This document shows positions 27,663 to 37,198 of a DNA stretch of 64,000 bases, piece after piece (within the stretch, counting starts at the first letter, position 1; every line of letters begins with the position of its first letter). Under the pieces are notes generated by a model. It was not told where the DNA came from and made no database searches. It saw only the letters and a list, made by a program, of their open reading frames with translations. A program made the position numbers and the translations under genes. This DNA comes from Gallionella sp. (GTDB lineage Bacteria > Pseudomonadota > Gammaproteobacteria > Burkholderiales > Gallionellaceae): positions 23,661 to 87,660 of the forward strand of contig JAUSAO010000083.1 of NCBI GenBank assembly GCA_030652475.1, written 5' to 3'.

Positions 27663-29915
27663 ATGAAGACCATACCAGAAGAACTGGAAGTCTATTGGCA
27701 ACAGCTTGACTGCGGTTTTCCGCGTGTGGCCGAGGTGTTCGCTGATTGCATGCAAGAGGCGCTGGTCAAACTTACCGGGGAGGGGGTCAGTGCCTATATC
27801 GAATATGCACGCTTTCTTGGCAAGATGGGGCGCGGCGCTGAGCCCATTCTGATTTTCCTGGAAGAGTGGCCGGGTATCGCCAAGAAAACAGGTGAGGATG
27901 CGCTGCCCGCAATCGCAGAGTGTATACGTAGAATGTACAAATCGCCCAACGGCAAAGCGATCACGCCCTTCCTGCAATCATTGCCGAGTGTGGTGCGCAG
28001 ATTGCCTGCCCGGCAGCAGTTACAGGAGTACTTGAATCTCATCCTGGATTTTATGGAACGCACCACAGGTTCCATACACGGCATTCATCAGACTTTCGCC
28101 AGCCCAGGCTTGCCGGCACTGTTCAAGCAGATCGCGGTGCTCCTTGGTCAATTATCATTGGCAGGACTGAAGAACTGGGTTGATTACGGTGCCCGCTATT
28201 ACAACGACCACCCCGAGCGGCAAATTGATTACTTCAGCCTGCAGTCTGCGGACAGTCGTGCGGTATTGCAACGTGAGCGCCACGGCACCTTGCTGATGGA
28301 CAATGAGCGTAAGCTGGACTTGTACTTGCGCGGGTTGTGGCAAGACGAGGATATGTTGATCCCTTATTCCAACATGTTTGACGAACTGCGCCAGCCCGTT
28401 CCCTATTACGACAATCTGGGCATACGTCTGCCGGATGTCTATAACGACATGCATGGCATATCCGGTATAGACCGGTATCGTGCGACCCTGGCGCATATGG
28501 TTGGACATCGGCGCTGGAGTAAGGCGATCTTCGCTGACAATTTCAGCCCGTTCCAGCGTATGGCGGCAGAGTTTCTGGAAGACAGCCGGGTGGAATATCT
28601 GGTGATGCGCGAGTACCCCGGACTGCGTCGTCTTTTTCTGGCGTTGCATCCGATTCCGGCCGAAGACGCTTACGACCCGGAACAGGAATCCGGCGTGCGC
28701 CATCGTCTGACCATGCTGTCGCGCGCGATACTCGATCCGCAGCACACTTACAAAAATCTGCACGTTGTCGAGTTTGCGCAGCACTTCCACGCCCTGATGC
28801 AAAACAGCGATATGAGCACACCGGAGATGGCCGATATGGCGGTTTCTTTCGTTGCGAAAACGCGCCGCCAGAGCGATCAGCTCGCCAAGACCCACTTCAA
28901 GGACACAGTGGTAAGTTATCGCGACGACAATCGCCAGATGTGGCATTTCATCGAGGAAGATGACGAGGGAGAGGTTGTTGATCAGCATCGCAAAATGGAG
29001 CCGAACAAGGACCTCGAAGGCCTGCCGCCGCGCCATTACCACGAGTGGGACTACAATAACCAGAGCTACCGTCCTGACTGGGTGAGCGTTTATGAAGCCC
29101 TGCACCCGTCCGGAAACGCGGCGGATATCGACAGGCTGCTGGCCAAGCATGCGTCACTGGCCAAACGCTTGAAGAAAATGCTCGATTTGCTCAGGCCCCA
29201 GGACAAGGTTCGTATCCGCTATCAGGAAGAGGGCAGCGAACTGGATCTGGATGTGGCCTTGCGCTCATTGATCGATTTCAAGGGGGGTTCGTCACCTGAT
29301 CCGCGCATCAATATGAGCCACAAGACCAGCGGACGCAATATTGCGGTGATGGTGTTGCTGGACTTGTCACAATCACTCAATGAAATGGCGGCTGGCAGCA
29401 ACCAGTCTATACTGGAGCTCAGCCAGGAGGCAGTTTCACTGCTGGCCTGGGCAATAGAAAAGCTGGGTGACCCCTTCGCAATAGCCGGATTTCATTCCAA
29501 CACACGTCATGACGTGCGCTACATGCATATCAAGGGGTTCAGTGAAAAGTGGGATGATAATGTGAAGGGCAGGCTGGCCGCCATGGAGGCCAGTTATTCC
29601 ACACGCATGGGCGCGGCGATGCGCCACGCTTCGCATTATCTGGAAAAACAGCAAGCCGATAAAAAATTGATGCTGATCCTGACCGACGGTGAACCTGCGG
29701 ATATTGACAGCAAGGATGGGCGTATTTTGATTGAGGACGCCCGCCAGGCGGTCAATGAACTGGATCGGAAAGGTATCTATTCCTATTGCATCAATCTGGA
29801 CCCCAAGGCAGATGAATATGTGAAGGATATTTTCGGCAAGCAGTACAGCATTATCGACAAGGTGGCTCAATTGCCGGAGAAATTGCCGCAACTGTTCATT
29901 GCGCTTACTAAATAA
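27663..29915 (+). CDS. cbbO: RuBisCO activase adaptor CbbO (VWA domain)
   Basis: CbbO binds the CbbQ hexamer and docks it on RuBisCO through a von Willebrand A domain. The 750-residue protein has a long N-terminal helical region and the C-terminal VWA domain from about 555. The MIDAS motif is intact: VLLDLSQSLNE (DxSxS), a threonine in YSTRMG and an aspartate in LTDGEPADID. The length and order match the Q2O2-type activase of form II systems. It starts 2 bases after cbbQ. Confidence 0.95.
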   Translation: MKTIPEELEVYWQQLDCGFPRVAEVFADCMQEALVKLTGEGVSAYIEYARFLGKMGRGAEPILIFLEEWPGIAKKTGEDALPAIAECIRRMYKSPNGKAITPFLQSLPSVVRRLPARQQLQEYLNLILDFMERTTGSIHGIHQTFASPGLPALFKQIAVLLGQLSLAGLKNWVDYGARYYNDHPERQIDYFSLQSADSRAVLQRERHGTLLMDNERKLDLYLRGLWQDEDMLIPYSNMFDELRQPVPYYDNLGIRLPDVYNDMHGISGIDRYRATLAHMVGHRRWSKAIFADNFSPFQRMAAEFLEDSRVEYLVMREYPGLRRLFLALHPIPAEDAYDPEQESGVRHRLTMLSRAILDPQHTYKNLHVVEFAQHFHALMQNSDMSTPEMADMAVSFVAKTRRQSDQLAKTHFKDTVVSYRDDNRQMWHFIEEDDEGEVVDQHRKMEPNKDLEGLPPRHYHEWDYNNQSYRPDWVSVYEALHPSGNAADIDRLLAKHASLAKRLKKMLDLLRPQDKVRIRYQEEGSELDLDVALRSLIDFKGGSSPDPRINMSHKTSGRNIAVMVLLDLSQSLNEMAAGSNQSILELSQEAVSLLAWAIEKLGDPFAIAGFHSNTRHDVRYMHIKGFSEKWDDNVKGRLAAMEASYSTRMGAAMRHASHYLEKQQADKKLMLILTDGEPADIDSKDGRILIEDARQAVNELDRKGIYSYCINLDPKADEYVKDIFGKQYSIIDKVAQLPEKLPQLFIALTK

Positions 29916-30022
29916 TGGCGAGCCAAATAAACCCGCTTTGCGCGCAGAATAGGGCGGAAAAGCGGTAGAATTGTAAAGTTGAAATTTAATAACTATCTTA
30001 CTTTAATAACCGAGGAGAAAGC

Positions 30023-31024
30023 ATGAGTAAAAGTCTGATTCAATTCATCATTGAAGAGCAACGCCACATCCCCAACGCCAGCGGTGATTTTACCGGGTTG
30101 TTGAGCGACATCATTTCAGCCTGCAAACAAATTGCTCATGACGTAAACAAAGGCGCGCTGATCGGCGTGCTGGGCAGCGCAGGCAGTGAAAACGTACAGG
30201 GCGAGACACAAAAGAAGCTGGACATCATCACCAACGATGTTTTCATCAAGGCGAATGAGTGGGGTGGTCACCTGGCTGCGATGGCATCGGAAGAAATGGA
30301 TGATATCTATGAAATTCCAAAGCAATATCCACGCGGTAAATATTTGATTACCTTTGACCCGCTGGATGGATCTTCCAATATCGACGTGAATATTTCTGTT
30401 GGTACGATTTTCTCCATCCTTCGTTGTCCTGAAGGCGTAAGCAATCCTACAGCAGCCGATTTCATGCAGCCTGGCACCAAACAGGTATGCGCCGGTTATG
30501 CACTGTACGGCCCGAACACCATGATGGTCATCACCACCGGTAACGGCGTGAACGGCTTTACGCTGGATCGCGATGTAGGTGACTTCTTCCTGACCCATCC
30601 TGACATGCAGATCCCTGTTGATACCCAGGAATTTGCGATCAACATGTCCAATCGTCGCTACTGGGAAGAACCGGTACAACGCTACATTGAAGAATGCGTC
30701 AAGGGCAAGGACGGTGGTCGTGAGAAGAACTTCAACATGCGTTGGGTGGCTTCCATGGTTGCAGAAATCCATCGTATCCTGACGCGCGGCGGTATTTTCT
30801 TGTATCCGTTCGACAACAAGGAAGCTGGCAAGGCAGGCAAGTTGCGTTTGATGTACGAAGCGAATCCAATGTCGTTCATCGTTGAGCAGGCAGGTGGTGT
30901 ATGTTCTACTGGCCGTGAACGCATCATGGAGCTGCAACCTACCGGTCTGCATCAGCGTGTGCCGGTTATCATGGGTTCTAAGAACGAAGTAGACCGTGTG
31001 GTGGGGTACCACAAGGGCGCGTAA
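30023..31024 (+). CDS. fbp: Fructose-1,6-bisphosphatase class I
   Basis: The enzyme hydrolyses fructose-1,6-bisphosphate and makes the regeneration arm of the Calvin cycle irreversible. The 333 residues contain the metal/phosphate site [20 protein letters not shown] and the C-terminal active-site region [13 protein letters not shown]. It lies 107 bases downstream of cbbO with its own GAGGAG ribosome binding site, and may be part of the cbbQ-cbbO transcript. cbbF is a synonym. A terminator follows. Confidence 0.97.
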   Translation: MSKSLIQFIIEEQRHIPNASGDFTGLLSDIISACKQIAHDVNKGALIGVLGSAGSENVQGETQKKLDIITNDVFIKANEWGGHLAAMASEEMDDIYEIPKQYPRGKYLITFDPLDGSSNIDVNISVGTIFSILRCPEGVSNPTAADFMQPGTKQVCAGYALYGPNTMMVITTGNGVNGFTLDRDVGDFFLTHPDMQIPVDTQEFAINMSNRRYWEEPVQRYIEECVKGKDGGREKNFNMRWVASMVAEIHRILTRGGIFLYPFDNKEAGKAGKLRLMYEANPMSFIVEQAGGVCSTGRERIMELQPTGLHQRVPVIMGSKNEVDRVVGYHKGA

Positions 31025-31033
31025 TACCTTTTA

Positions 31034-31059
31034 ATGCCCCCGTGTTTGGGGGTATTTTT
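31034..31059 (+). terminator. Intrinsic terminator after fbp
   Basis: An 8-bp stem (ATGCCCCC and GGGGGTAT, one G-U pair) with a 6-nt loop is followed by TTTT. It separates the carbon-fixation block from purE. Confidence 0.85.
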
Positions 31060-31084
31060 ACGTCTGAGATTTGAGGAAATTATT

Positions 31085-31579
31085 ATGTCCAAACCGCTCG
31101 TTTCCATCATCATGGGCAGTAGCAATGATTGGGAAGTCATGAGTCAGGCCGCGCAACAGCTGAAAGACTTTGGCGTGGCTTATGATGCGCGCGTCATCTC
31201 TGCACATCGCTCGCCTGATTTGTTATTTGATTACATTAAAGAAGTCAGCGCGCGAGGTGTACAGTGTTTCATCGCTGGCGCGGGCGGCGCGGCGCATCTT
31301 GCCGGCGTGATTGCCGGAAAGACCACGCTGCCGGTGTTCGGTGTGCCGATTCCGTCCAAGTATCTCAAAGGCCTGGATTCGTTGTTATCCATTGTGCAAA
31401 TGCCCAAGGGAATTCCGGTTGCGACGTTCGCTATTGGCGAAGCCGGGGCAGCGAATGCCGGGTTGTTTGCCATTTCCATGCTGGCGTTGAATGATGTGCC
31501 GCTGGCACAACGCCTGACCGAGTATCGAAAACAACAAGCAATCAAGGTTGCCGAGACGGTATTGCCGATATTGCCTTAA
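31085..31579 (+). CDS. purE: N5-carboxyaminoimidazole ribonucleotide mutase
   Basis: PurE class I converts N5-CAIR to CAIR in purine synthesis. The 164 residues begin MSKPLVSIIMGSSNDWEVM, the usual PurE nucleotide-site signature, and include SAHRSPDLLFDY and GAGGAAHLAG. The ATG at 31085 has GAGG 9 bases upstream; an upstream ATG at 31034 lies in the terminator and is rejected. No purK follows; purC comes next. Confidence 0.96.
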   Translation: MSKPLVSIIMGSSNDWEVMSQAAQQLKDFGVAYDARVISAHRSPDLLFDYIKEVSARGVQCFIAGAGGAAHLAGVIAGKTTLPVFGVPIPSKYLKGLDSLLSIVQMPKGIPVATFAIGEAGAANAGLFAISMLALNDVPLAQRLTEYRKQQAIKVAETVLPILP

Positions 31580-31602
31580 GCGGTCACCCGGGGGCGAAAC
31601 CA

Positions 31603-31616
31603 GGGCCGCAAGGTCC
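31603..31616 (+). other. Small GCAA-tetraloop hairpin in the purE-purC gap
   Basis: GGGCC-GCAA-GGTCC forms a 5-bp stem with one G-U pair and a GNRA loop, in a 69-base spacer rich in CCCGGGGGCG. It could be part of a structured leader, but I cannot match it to a known riboswitch. Confidence 0.3.
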
Positions 31617-31648
31617 ATTCACCTATTAATTGTTCACAAGGAAACGCC

Positions 31649-32533
31649 ATGTCTGTACTGCATGAATCCAGTTTAACCAGCTTGCCGTTGTTGCATCGCG
31701 GCAAAGTTCGCGATCTCTACGAAGTCGATGCGCAGCATTTGCTGATTGTGCAGACCGACCGACTGTCGGCATTTGATGTTATTTTGCCTGACCCGATTCC
31801 GGGCAAGGGTGAAGTACTCACGACCTTGTCAAATTTCTGGTTCGAGAAATTACAACACATTATTCCTAATCATCTGAGCGGCATCGCGCCGGAATCGGTG
31901 GTGAGTGGCGCATTAGAACAGGAGCAGGTACGAGGCCGCTCTTTCGTGACCAAAAAACTCAAGCCTTTGCCAATAGAAGCGATTGTGCGCGGTTATCTGG
32001 TAGGTTCAGGCTGGAAGGACTATCAAAAAACTGGTACGGTCTGCGGCCTGACCCTGCCGTCCGGCCTGCGTGAAGCCGAAAAGCTGCCACAGCCGTTGTT
32101 CACCCCTTCTACCAAAGCCGCAGTAGGGGATCACGATGAAAATATTTCCTTCGCGCAAACTGTTGATTTATTGGGCGAAGCGCGGGCGGCAGAAGTCCGT
32201 GATGCGGCTATTGCATTGTATGTTGAAGCCGCGAATTACGCGTCCAGCAAAGGGATTATCATTGCAGACACCAAGTTTGAATTCGGGGTGGATGAAAAAG
32301 GTCAGCTATATCTGATTGATGAGGCGCTGACACCGGATTCATCACGTTTTTGGCCTGCCGAAGCCTATCAGGTGGGGAGCAACCCACCCAGTTTTGACAA
32401 GCAGATTGTTCGTGATTGGCTGGAAACATCGGGCTGGGACAAGCAGGCACCGGGACCCCATATTCCGCAACAGGTAATGAAGAAAACAGCTGAAAAATAT
32501 CAAGAAGCATTAGAGCGCTTGATGGCAGCATGA
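31649..32533 (+). CDS. purC: SAICAR synthetase
   Basis: The enzyme joins CAIR and aspartate in an ATP-dependent step of purine synthesis. The 294-residue form is the longer type found in many proteobacteria and yeast. Motifs include [30 protein letters not shown] and IADTKFEFG near the ATP/aspartate site. It follows purE on the same strand. Confidence 0.96.
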   Translation: MSVLHESSLTSLPLLHRGKVRDLYEVDAQHLLIVQTDRLSAFDVILPDPIPGKGEVLTTLSNFWFEKLQHIIPNHLSGIAPESVVSGALEQEQVRGRSFVTKKLKPLPIEAIVRGYLVGSGWKDYQKTGTVCGLTLPSGLREAEKLPQPLFTPSTKAAVGDHDENISFAQTVDLLGEARAAEVRDAAIALYVEAANYASSKGIIIADTKFEFGVDEKGQLYLIDEALTPDSSRFWPAEAYQVGSNPPSFDKQIVRDWLETSGWDKQAPGPHIPQQVMKKTAEKYQEALERLMAA

Positions 32534-32567
32534 GAGAACCTTTAAAAATCAGAAAGCATCTGCTGCA

Positions 32568-33215
32568 ATGACAGAAAATCACAATAGCTGGCCGCAACAG
32601 CTGATAGAAGGATTTTTACGTTTCCGTGATAATCGTTTTCCGAGCGATGATGTCAAATATTTGCGTTTGTTCGCAGAAGGTCAAAAGCCCAAGTTTTTGA
32701 TCGTAGGTTGCTGTGATTCGCGGGTTGATCCCGCTCTCATTTTTGATTGCGAACCGGGCGAATTATTTGTGGTCCGCAATGTGGCCAATCTGGTTCCGCC
32801 GAATGAAGAGCGCGTCGGCCACCACGGAACGACCGCAGCCCTTGAATATGGCGTATGTAATCTGGGTGTGGAGCACATCGTCGTGCTGGGACACGCGCAC
32901 TGCGGAGGCATACAGACCTTGCTGCAAACCGGGGCGGCGGCCAATCCCGATTCCTTTATCGATGACTGGATGAAACTGGTTGATTCCGCACGTGTCAGTG
33001 TGGAGCAGGATTATGCCGATGCCAGCGCAGAACAACGCCAGACTGCCTGCGAGCAGCGTGCAATTCTGGTGTCGCTGGAAAACCTGCTTACCTTTCCGTG
33101 GATAGCGCAGCGTGTGGCTGCTGGAACGCTCAGACTGCACGGCTGGTATCTCGATATCAATCAGGGTCAGTTACTGGGCTATAACGCAAAAACTCTTCAG
33201 TTCGAACCGCTGTAA
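32568..33215 (+). CDS. can: Beta-class carbonic anhydrase
   Basis: This zinc enzyme interconverts CO2 and bicarbonate. The 215-residue protein holds the zinc ligands in CCDSRVDP and GHAHCGG, with the Asp/Arg dyad CxDSR intact. In this context it may supply CO2 to RuBisCO or bicarbonate to carboxylases such as those of purine synthesis (inference). No signal peptide is visible, so it is cytoplasmic. Its stop codon abuts the stop of the convergent DUF4124 gene with no spacer. Confidence 0.95.
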   Translation: MTENHNSWPQQLIEGFLRFRDNRFPSDDVKYLRLFAEGQKPKFLIVGCCDSRVDPALIFDCEPGELFVVRNVANLVPPNEERVGHHGTTAALEYGVCNLGVEHIVVLGHAHCGGIQTLLQTGAAANPDSFIDDWMKLVDSARVSVEQDYADASAEQRQTACEQRAILVSLENLLTFPWIAQRVAAGTLRLHGWYLDINQGQLLGYNAKTLQFEPL

Positions 33216-33824
33216 CTATTTTCCGGTCAGTTCCTTGTAACGCGCCTTATCTGCATCGTAACGTGCCTGTACAGCCAGCTTTTCGGCTTTATATTTGTCC
33301 ATATCCTGCTGTAGATGTTTTACGCGTTCCAGCGCTTCCTTGAGGTCATCTCTCAGGGATGCAGGTATATTGCCGCCTGCTTTGCTTCGGCTATCCACAT
33401 CTTTTTGGAAGCCCAGCAAGTTGTTGTTGGCCATCTTGAGTTGTGAATTGATGCTGTTGATGCGGGCATCGACCTGCTGGAGATTGCGGGAGCGCGATAG
33501 TTCAATTTCATCTACGCTGCTGTAGGTGTCGGTCAAGGATTTGTCGTAGCGCTTTTTATCCCTTGCCTCGTCCTCATCCGAGCGTATCTTATTGACTTCC
33601 AACTCTTTGGCGCGTCGTTCTTCCGGTGTCAGAACATCCTGAGATTTAATGATGGCTCCGGATTTGTTCAATATCTGGCGATCTTTTCCGGCATATTCAG
33701 GCGGGATGGTCTGGCCATAGTGTGTTGTGCCCTGGTCATCCACCCACTTATACATTTTTGCCGAAACAGGCGAACAGAAGGTTGCGCCGGCAATCAGGGC
33801 GATCAGCAATTTAGATTGGGTCAT
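33216..33824 (-). CDS. Exported DUF4124 protein with coiled coil
   Basis: The 202-residue protein has a signal peptide (about 1-22, cleavage near VSA-K) and the DUF4124 segment MYKWVDDQGTTHYGQTIPPE right after it. A charged helical region (about 75-200) with likely coiled coil follows. Family members are periplasmic and of unknown function. It overlaps the pyrE end by 14 bases. A second DUF4124 gene lies at 38755. Confidence 0.85.
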   Translation of the reverse strand: MTQSKLLIALIAGATFCSPVSAKMYKWVDDQGTTHYGQTIPPEYAGKDRQILNKSGAIIKSQDVLTPEERRAKELEVNKIRSDEDEARDKKRYDKSLTDTYSSVDEIELSRSRNLQQVDARINSINSQLKMANNNLLGFQKDVDSRSKAGGNIPASLRDDLKEALERVKHLQQDMDKYKAEKLAVQARYDADKARYKELTGK

Positions 33825-34464
33825 TTTTTACTCCAAAAAGGTCGCGATAGGTCTGTACTGCAGTCAGATTTTCAACCATTTCGGGTGTGCCTTGCAAGAA
33901 GCCCAGCAGGTCATTCAGCGTGGCTATCGCCACGACCGGAATGTTGTAGCTCAGCCGGACTTCCTGTACGGCGGACAAGTCACCCTGCCCGCGTTCCATG
34001 CGATCCAGCGCGATTACGACTGCGCAGGGCTCCGCACCTTCGGCGCGTATCAGGTCGATGGACTCCCGTACCGATGTGCCGGCAGAAATGACATCGTCGA
34101 TAATCAACACGCGTCCTTGCAACTTCGCACCCACTGTGGTGCCGCCTTCGCCGTGGTCCTTGGCTTCCTTGCGATTGTAGCAATAGGGTACGTTGCGCCC
34201 TTGTTCGGCTAGCGCAATCGCGGTGCCAGCTGCCAGCGGTATGCCTTTGTAGGCGGGGCCGAACAGCATATCAAACTGGATATTGGACGCCAGAATGGCT
34301 TGCGCATAGAACTGTGACAGATTGCGCAGCGAGATGCCGTCATTGAACAGGCCGGCGTTGAAAAAATAGGGTGACAATCGCCCGGCCTTGGTTTGAAATT
34401 CACCGAAACGCAGCACCTTTTGCTGAACGGCAAAATGAATAAAATCCTGTCTGAAGTTGTACAT
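33811..34464 (-). CDS. pyrE: Orotate phosphoribosyltransferase
   Basis: PyrE makes orotidine-5-phosphate from orotate and PRPP. The 217-residue protein carries the PRPP motif VLIIDDVISAGTS and the substrate loop NRKEAKDHGEGG. It is divergent from the exonuclease III gene, with 71 bases between starts, and followed by an overlapping DUF4124 gene. In several gammaproteobacteria pyrE and an exonuclease III-like gene are also neighbours. Confidence 0.96.
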   Translation of the reverse strand: MYNFRQDFIHFAVQQKVLRFGEFQTKAGRLSPYFFNAGLFNDGISLRNLSQFYAQAILASNIQFDMLFGPAYKGIPLAAGTAIALAEQGRNVPYCYNRKEAKDHGEGGTTVGAKLQGRVLIIDDVISAGTSVRESIDLIRAEGAEPCAVVIALDRMERGQGDLSAVQEVRLSYNIPVVAIATLNDLLGFLQGTPEMVENLTAVQTYRDLFGVKNDPI

Positions 34465-34535
34465 GGCGTTTGCGCGTGTAGGAAGTAACGGTGGGAAACA
34501 TTATAATCGCGCGTTCTCTCACATTGGAATTTTTT

Positions 34536-35303
34536 GTGCGCATCATTTCTATCAACCTGAATGGTATTCGTTCCGCCGCCAGCAAGGGGTTTTATCAATG
34601 GCTGGCGGCCCAGAATGCCGACGTTATTTGTTTGCAGGAACTCAAGGCGCAAGCGGGCGACCTGACTGAACAAATGCTCGCGCCGCACGGCTACCACGGC
34701 TATTTCCATTATGCTGAAAAAAAAGGCTACAGCGGAGTAGGCATCTATTGCCGGGAAAAACCGCAGCACGTCACAGTGGGCTTGGGCATCAGCGAGTTTG
34801 ATGCAGAAGGGCGCTATTTGTGCGCAGATTTTGCGGACTACAGCGTGGTCTCGCTGTATCTGCCTTCCGGGTCGAGTGGAGAAGAGCGGCAGGGCGTAAA
34901 GTTCAGCTTCATGGCAGCATTTCTCCCGCATCTTCGCGAACTACGCGCCAGCGGACGTGAAGTGGTAGTGTGCGGTGACTGGAATATTGCGCATAAGGAA
35001 ATCGATCTGAAAAACTGGCGCGGCAACAAGAAAAATCCCGGCTTTCTGCCCGAAGAGCGTGCCTGGCTTACCGACTTATTCGATGAGGTGGGTTTTGTTG
35101 ATGTGTTTCGTCACATACATCCGGAGTTGGAAGCCTATACCTGGTGGTCGAATCGCGGGCAGGCATGGGCGAAAGATGTCGGCTGGCGTATCGATTATCA
35201 AATTGCTACGCAGGGCATCGCGCAACGGGCACAAGCGGCAAGCGTCTACAAGGCGGAGCGCTTTTCCGACCACGCACCGCTGACCATCGATTACCGCGAT
35301 TAG
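34536..35303 (+). CDS. xthA: Exodeoxyribonuclease III
   Basis: This AP endonuclease and 3'-5' exonuclease acts in base excision repair. The GTG at 34536 gives MRIISINLNGIRSAASKGF and 255 residues, matching the family; a GTG at 34491 would add an unrelated 15 residues. Active-site residues are visible in ICLQELKAQ (metal Glu), CGDWNIAHKEIDL and SDHAPLTIDY (catalytic Asp-His). A TATAAT at 34502 may be its -10 box. It overlaps the convergent rhodanese gene by 4 bases. Confidence 0.94.
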   Translation: MRIISINLNGIRSAASKGFYQWLAAQNADVICLQELKAQAGDLTEQMLAPHGYHGYFHYAEKKGYSGVGIYCREKPQHVTVGLGISEFDAEGRYLCADFADYSVVSLYLPSGSSGEERQGVKFSFMAAFLPHLRELRASGREVVVCGDWNIAHKEIDLKNWRGNKKNPGFLPEERAWLTDLFDEVGFVDVFRHIHPELEAYTWWSNRGQAWAKDVGWRIDYQIATQGIAQRAQAASVYKAERFSDHAPLTIDYRD

Positions 35304-35752
35304 CCTTGCACCCAGGGCAAGCCTTCAACACGCCAGCCGCCTGAAGTGTTGCGGTGCCCTTGAGTATCTTTTTCGCCTTCGAAGCCCACCAGCACATTGT
35401 AGCTATCGCGGTAACCTGCCTGAGTGGCCGCAATGGCGGCGAAGTTGGAGCGTGCGCCGCTGCGACAAATGAAGAGCACCAGCGCTTCCTTGTCCACCTG
35501 CTGTTCCAGCGCGGCAATAAAGTTCGGATTGAGTGTCATGCCAGGATAAGACGCCCATTCAATTTCGACCGCATCGGGAATGCGCCCAACCCAGTCCAGT
35601 TCGGCGCGGCAGCGCACATCCACCAGTTTGGCGCCCGGTGCGGACTGCAATATTTCGTGCGCTTCATCCGGGAACAGTGCGCCCTCGTAAGGTAGATTTA
35701 ATTCTTTGGCGCGTTGTTGAGCGGATTGCAGAATAGCGGTAATTTTTCCCAT
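35300..35752 (-). CDS. Rhodanese-like domain protein
   Basis: The 150-residue cytoplasmic protein is a single rhodanese domain. The catalytic cysteine is in FICRSGARSNFAA, and DVRCRAELDWVGRIPDAVEI forms the CH2A-type motif. It may carry sulfane sulfur; the physiological acceptor is unknown. Similar stand-alone rhodaneses are common in sulfur- and iron-oxidising betaproteobacteria. The start is ATG with no strong ribosome binding site. Confidence 0.9.
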   Translation of the reverse strand: MGKITAILQSAQQRAKELNLPYEGALFPDEAHEILQSAPGAKLVDVRCRAELDWVGRIPDAVEIEWASYPGMTLNPNFIAALEQQVDKEALVLFICRSGARSNFAAIAATQAGYRDSYNVLVGFEGEKDTQGHRNTSGGWRVEGLPWVQG

Positions 35753-35839
35753 GATGTTTCTTCCTGTAGTATTGCGGGTATTCTTTAGAATGAGCCTGCG
35801 CTAAGCTGCGCGGCAGAGCACCATACTAGCGCAATCAAG

Positions 35840-37030
35840 ATGAAAAATCACATACACACGCAATCTCCACATACTGGCAAGGATGTTTTTGAGCCTACAG
35901 ACCCCGAGCGGTTTGCCGCTGCGCAAAAAAGCACGTGGGTGAGTATCGTTATCAATGTGCTGTTAACGTTCTTTCAGATCGTGGGCGGATTCTTTTCGCA
36001 TTCGCAGGCTTTGATGGCCGACGGACTTCATTCGCTGTCGGATTTGTTGTCCGATGTGCTGGTGTTGTACGCCAACCGGCATGGGAACCGCCATGCCGAT
36101 GCCAACCATCCTTACGGTCATGCAAGGGTGGAAACCGCCGCCACATTAATACTGGGTATTTTTCTGGCGGTGCTGGGAGTGGGGTTGCTGGTGGCTGCTG
36201 CGATGCGCCTGCAGCACCCGGAGGCGTTGCAGGTGGTTAACCCGATCGCGCTCGGCATTGCCATTTTTGCCTTGATTGCCAAGGAAGGCCTGTTCCGTTA
36301 CATGCTGGCGGTGGCCAAGCGGGTGCGCTCGCAGATGCTAGTGGCCAACGCGTGGCACGCCCGCTCTGATGCGGCGTCGTCGTTGGTCGTGGTGGTGGGC
36401 ATAGGCGGGAATTTGCTGGGTTACACTTTTCTGGACCTGGTGGCGGCGGCCGTGGTGGGCGTGATGATTGCGCACATGGGCGGCAAGCTGGCGCTGGAGG
36501 CCCTGGCAGAACTCATTGATACCGGGCTGGATGCCGAAGAGGTGGAGGCCATACGGCAAACCTTGCTGAATACGCACGGCGTGTTGGGCCTGCATGATTT
36601 GAGGACGCGCAAGATGGCAGACAATGCGCTGGTCGATGCGCACATACTGGTTGACCCCAGAATCAGTGTTTCCGAGGGGCATTACATCGCCGAAACGGCT
36701 CGCCATGCTGTGCTCAAGCACCATCATGTGCTGGATGTGATGGTGCACATTGATCCGGAAGACGACATCCAAGCCAAGCATAACATCAAGTTGCCCAGTC
36801 GCCCCGGATTGCTGGCGCAGCTTGCCGAGCGTCTCGGCGATGCCAGCGTAGCGGGTAATCGGGTGATATTTCATTATCTGGAAGGCAAGGTGGATGTGGA
36901 GCTCTATCTGCCCGCCGGTCAGCAAAGCACCGAGCATGTCAAAACTTTGCAGGCACGGTGTGATGAACTGGTTCAAGACGACCCCTTATTTCGCGCCATA
37001 CACATTCATAGCAATCATGCACAACAATAG
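35840..37030 (+). CDS. Cation diffusion facilitator metal exporter
   Basis: The 396-residue inner-membrane protein has the CDF fold: six membrane helices in about 30-220 and a cytoplasmic metal-binding C-terminal domain. Metal-site motifs are DGLHSLSDLLSD in helix 2 and WHARSDAASS in helix 5, both HxxxD, as in zinc-type CDF proteins. The C-terminal part is longer than in FieF and seems to repeat a ferredoxin-like domain (about 300-390). Exported metal could be Zn, Fe or Mn; the sequence alone does not settle this. Confidence 0.92.
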   Translation: MKNHIHTQSPHTGKDVFEPTDPERFAAAQKSTWVSIVINVLLTFFQIVGGFFSHSQALMADGLHSLSDLLSDVLVLYANRHGNRHADANHPYGHARVETAATLILGIFLAVLGVGLLVAAAMRLQHPEALQVVNPIALGIAIFALIAKEGLFRYMLAVAKRVRSQMLVANAWHARSDAASSLVVVVGIGGNLLGYTFLDLVAAAVVGVMIAHMGGKLALEALAELIDTGLDAEEVEAIRQTLLNTHGVLGLHDLRTRKMADNALVDAHILVDPRISVSEGHYIAETARHAVLKHHHVLDVMVHIDPEDDIQAKHNIKLPSRPGLLAQLAERLGDASVAGNRVIFHYLEGKVDVELYLPAGQQSTEHVKTLQARCDELVQDDPLFRAIHIHSNHAQQ

Positions 37031-37044
37031 TGCATAAACACCTG

Positions 37045-37077
37045 ATTGCGCCCATGTTTGGTGCGATTTATTTTTGT
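37045..37077 (+). terminator. Intrinsic terminator after the CDF gene
   Basis: The arms ATTGCGCC and GGTGCGAT pair fully with two G-U pairs around a 7-nt loop. TTTATTTTT follows. The GCGCC-N7-GGTGC layout also resembles a stretched NtrC half-site pair. Confidence 0.75.
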
Positions 37078-37127
37078 GCTATATCACGGGCTTATGGCAC
37101 AATGCCGACTTGATATGCAGATTAGGG

Positions 37128-37143
37128 TTGGCACGCTTTCTGC
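37128..37143 (+). promoter_or_regulatory. Sigma-54 (RpoN) promoter of glnA
   Basis: TTGGCACGCTTTCTGC carries the invariant GG (37130-37131) and GC (37142-37143) with exactly 10 bases between them. It differs from TGGCACG-N4-TTGC only at one T. It ends 55 bases before the glnA start. NtrC, encoded 3 kb downstream, is the expected activator. Confidence 0.85.
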
Positions 37144-37198
37144 GTTTGATATTTCGGGTTCTGGTTGACTGTTTGATTTGACTATTGAGGAGAGAGTA

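Noticed and set aside
28155..29150. A 331-codon minus-strand frame opposite cbbO, and a 326-codon one opposite cbbM (25399-26379)
   Set aside because: Both mirror conserved genes with GC-rich third positions and show no family features.
31580..31648. A purine riboswitch before purC
   Set aside because: Only one small GCAA hairpin is visible. The conserved core of purine, PRPP or guanidine riboswitches could not be found.
37045..37077. An NtrC binding site for glnA
   Set aside because: The spacing between half-sites is 2 bases too long, and the stem followed by TTTATTTTT is better explained as the terminator of the CDF gene.
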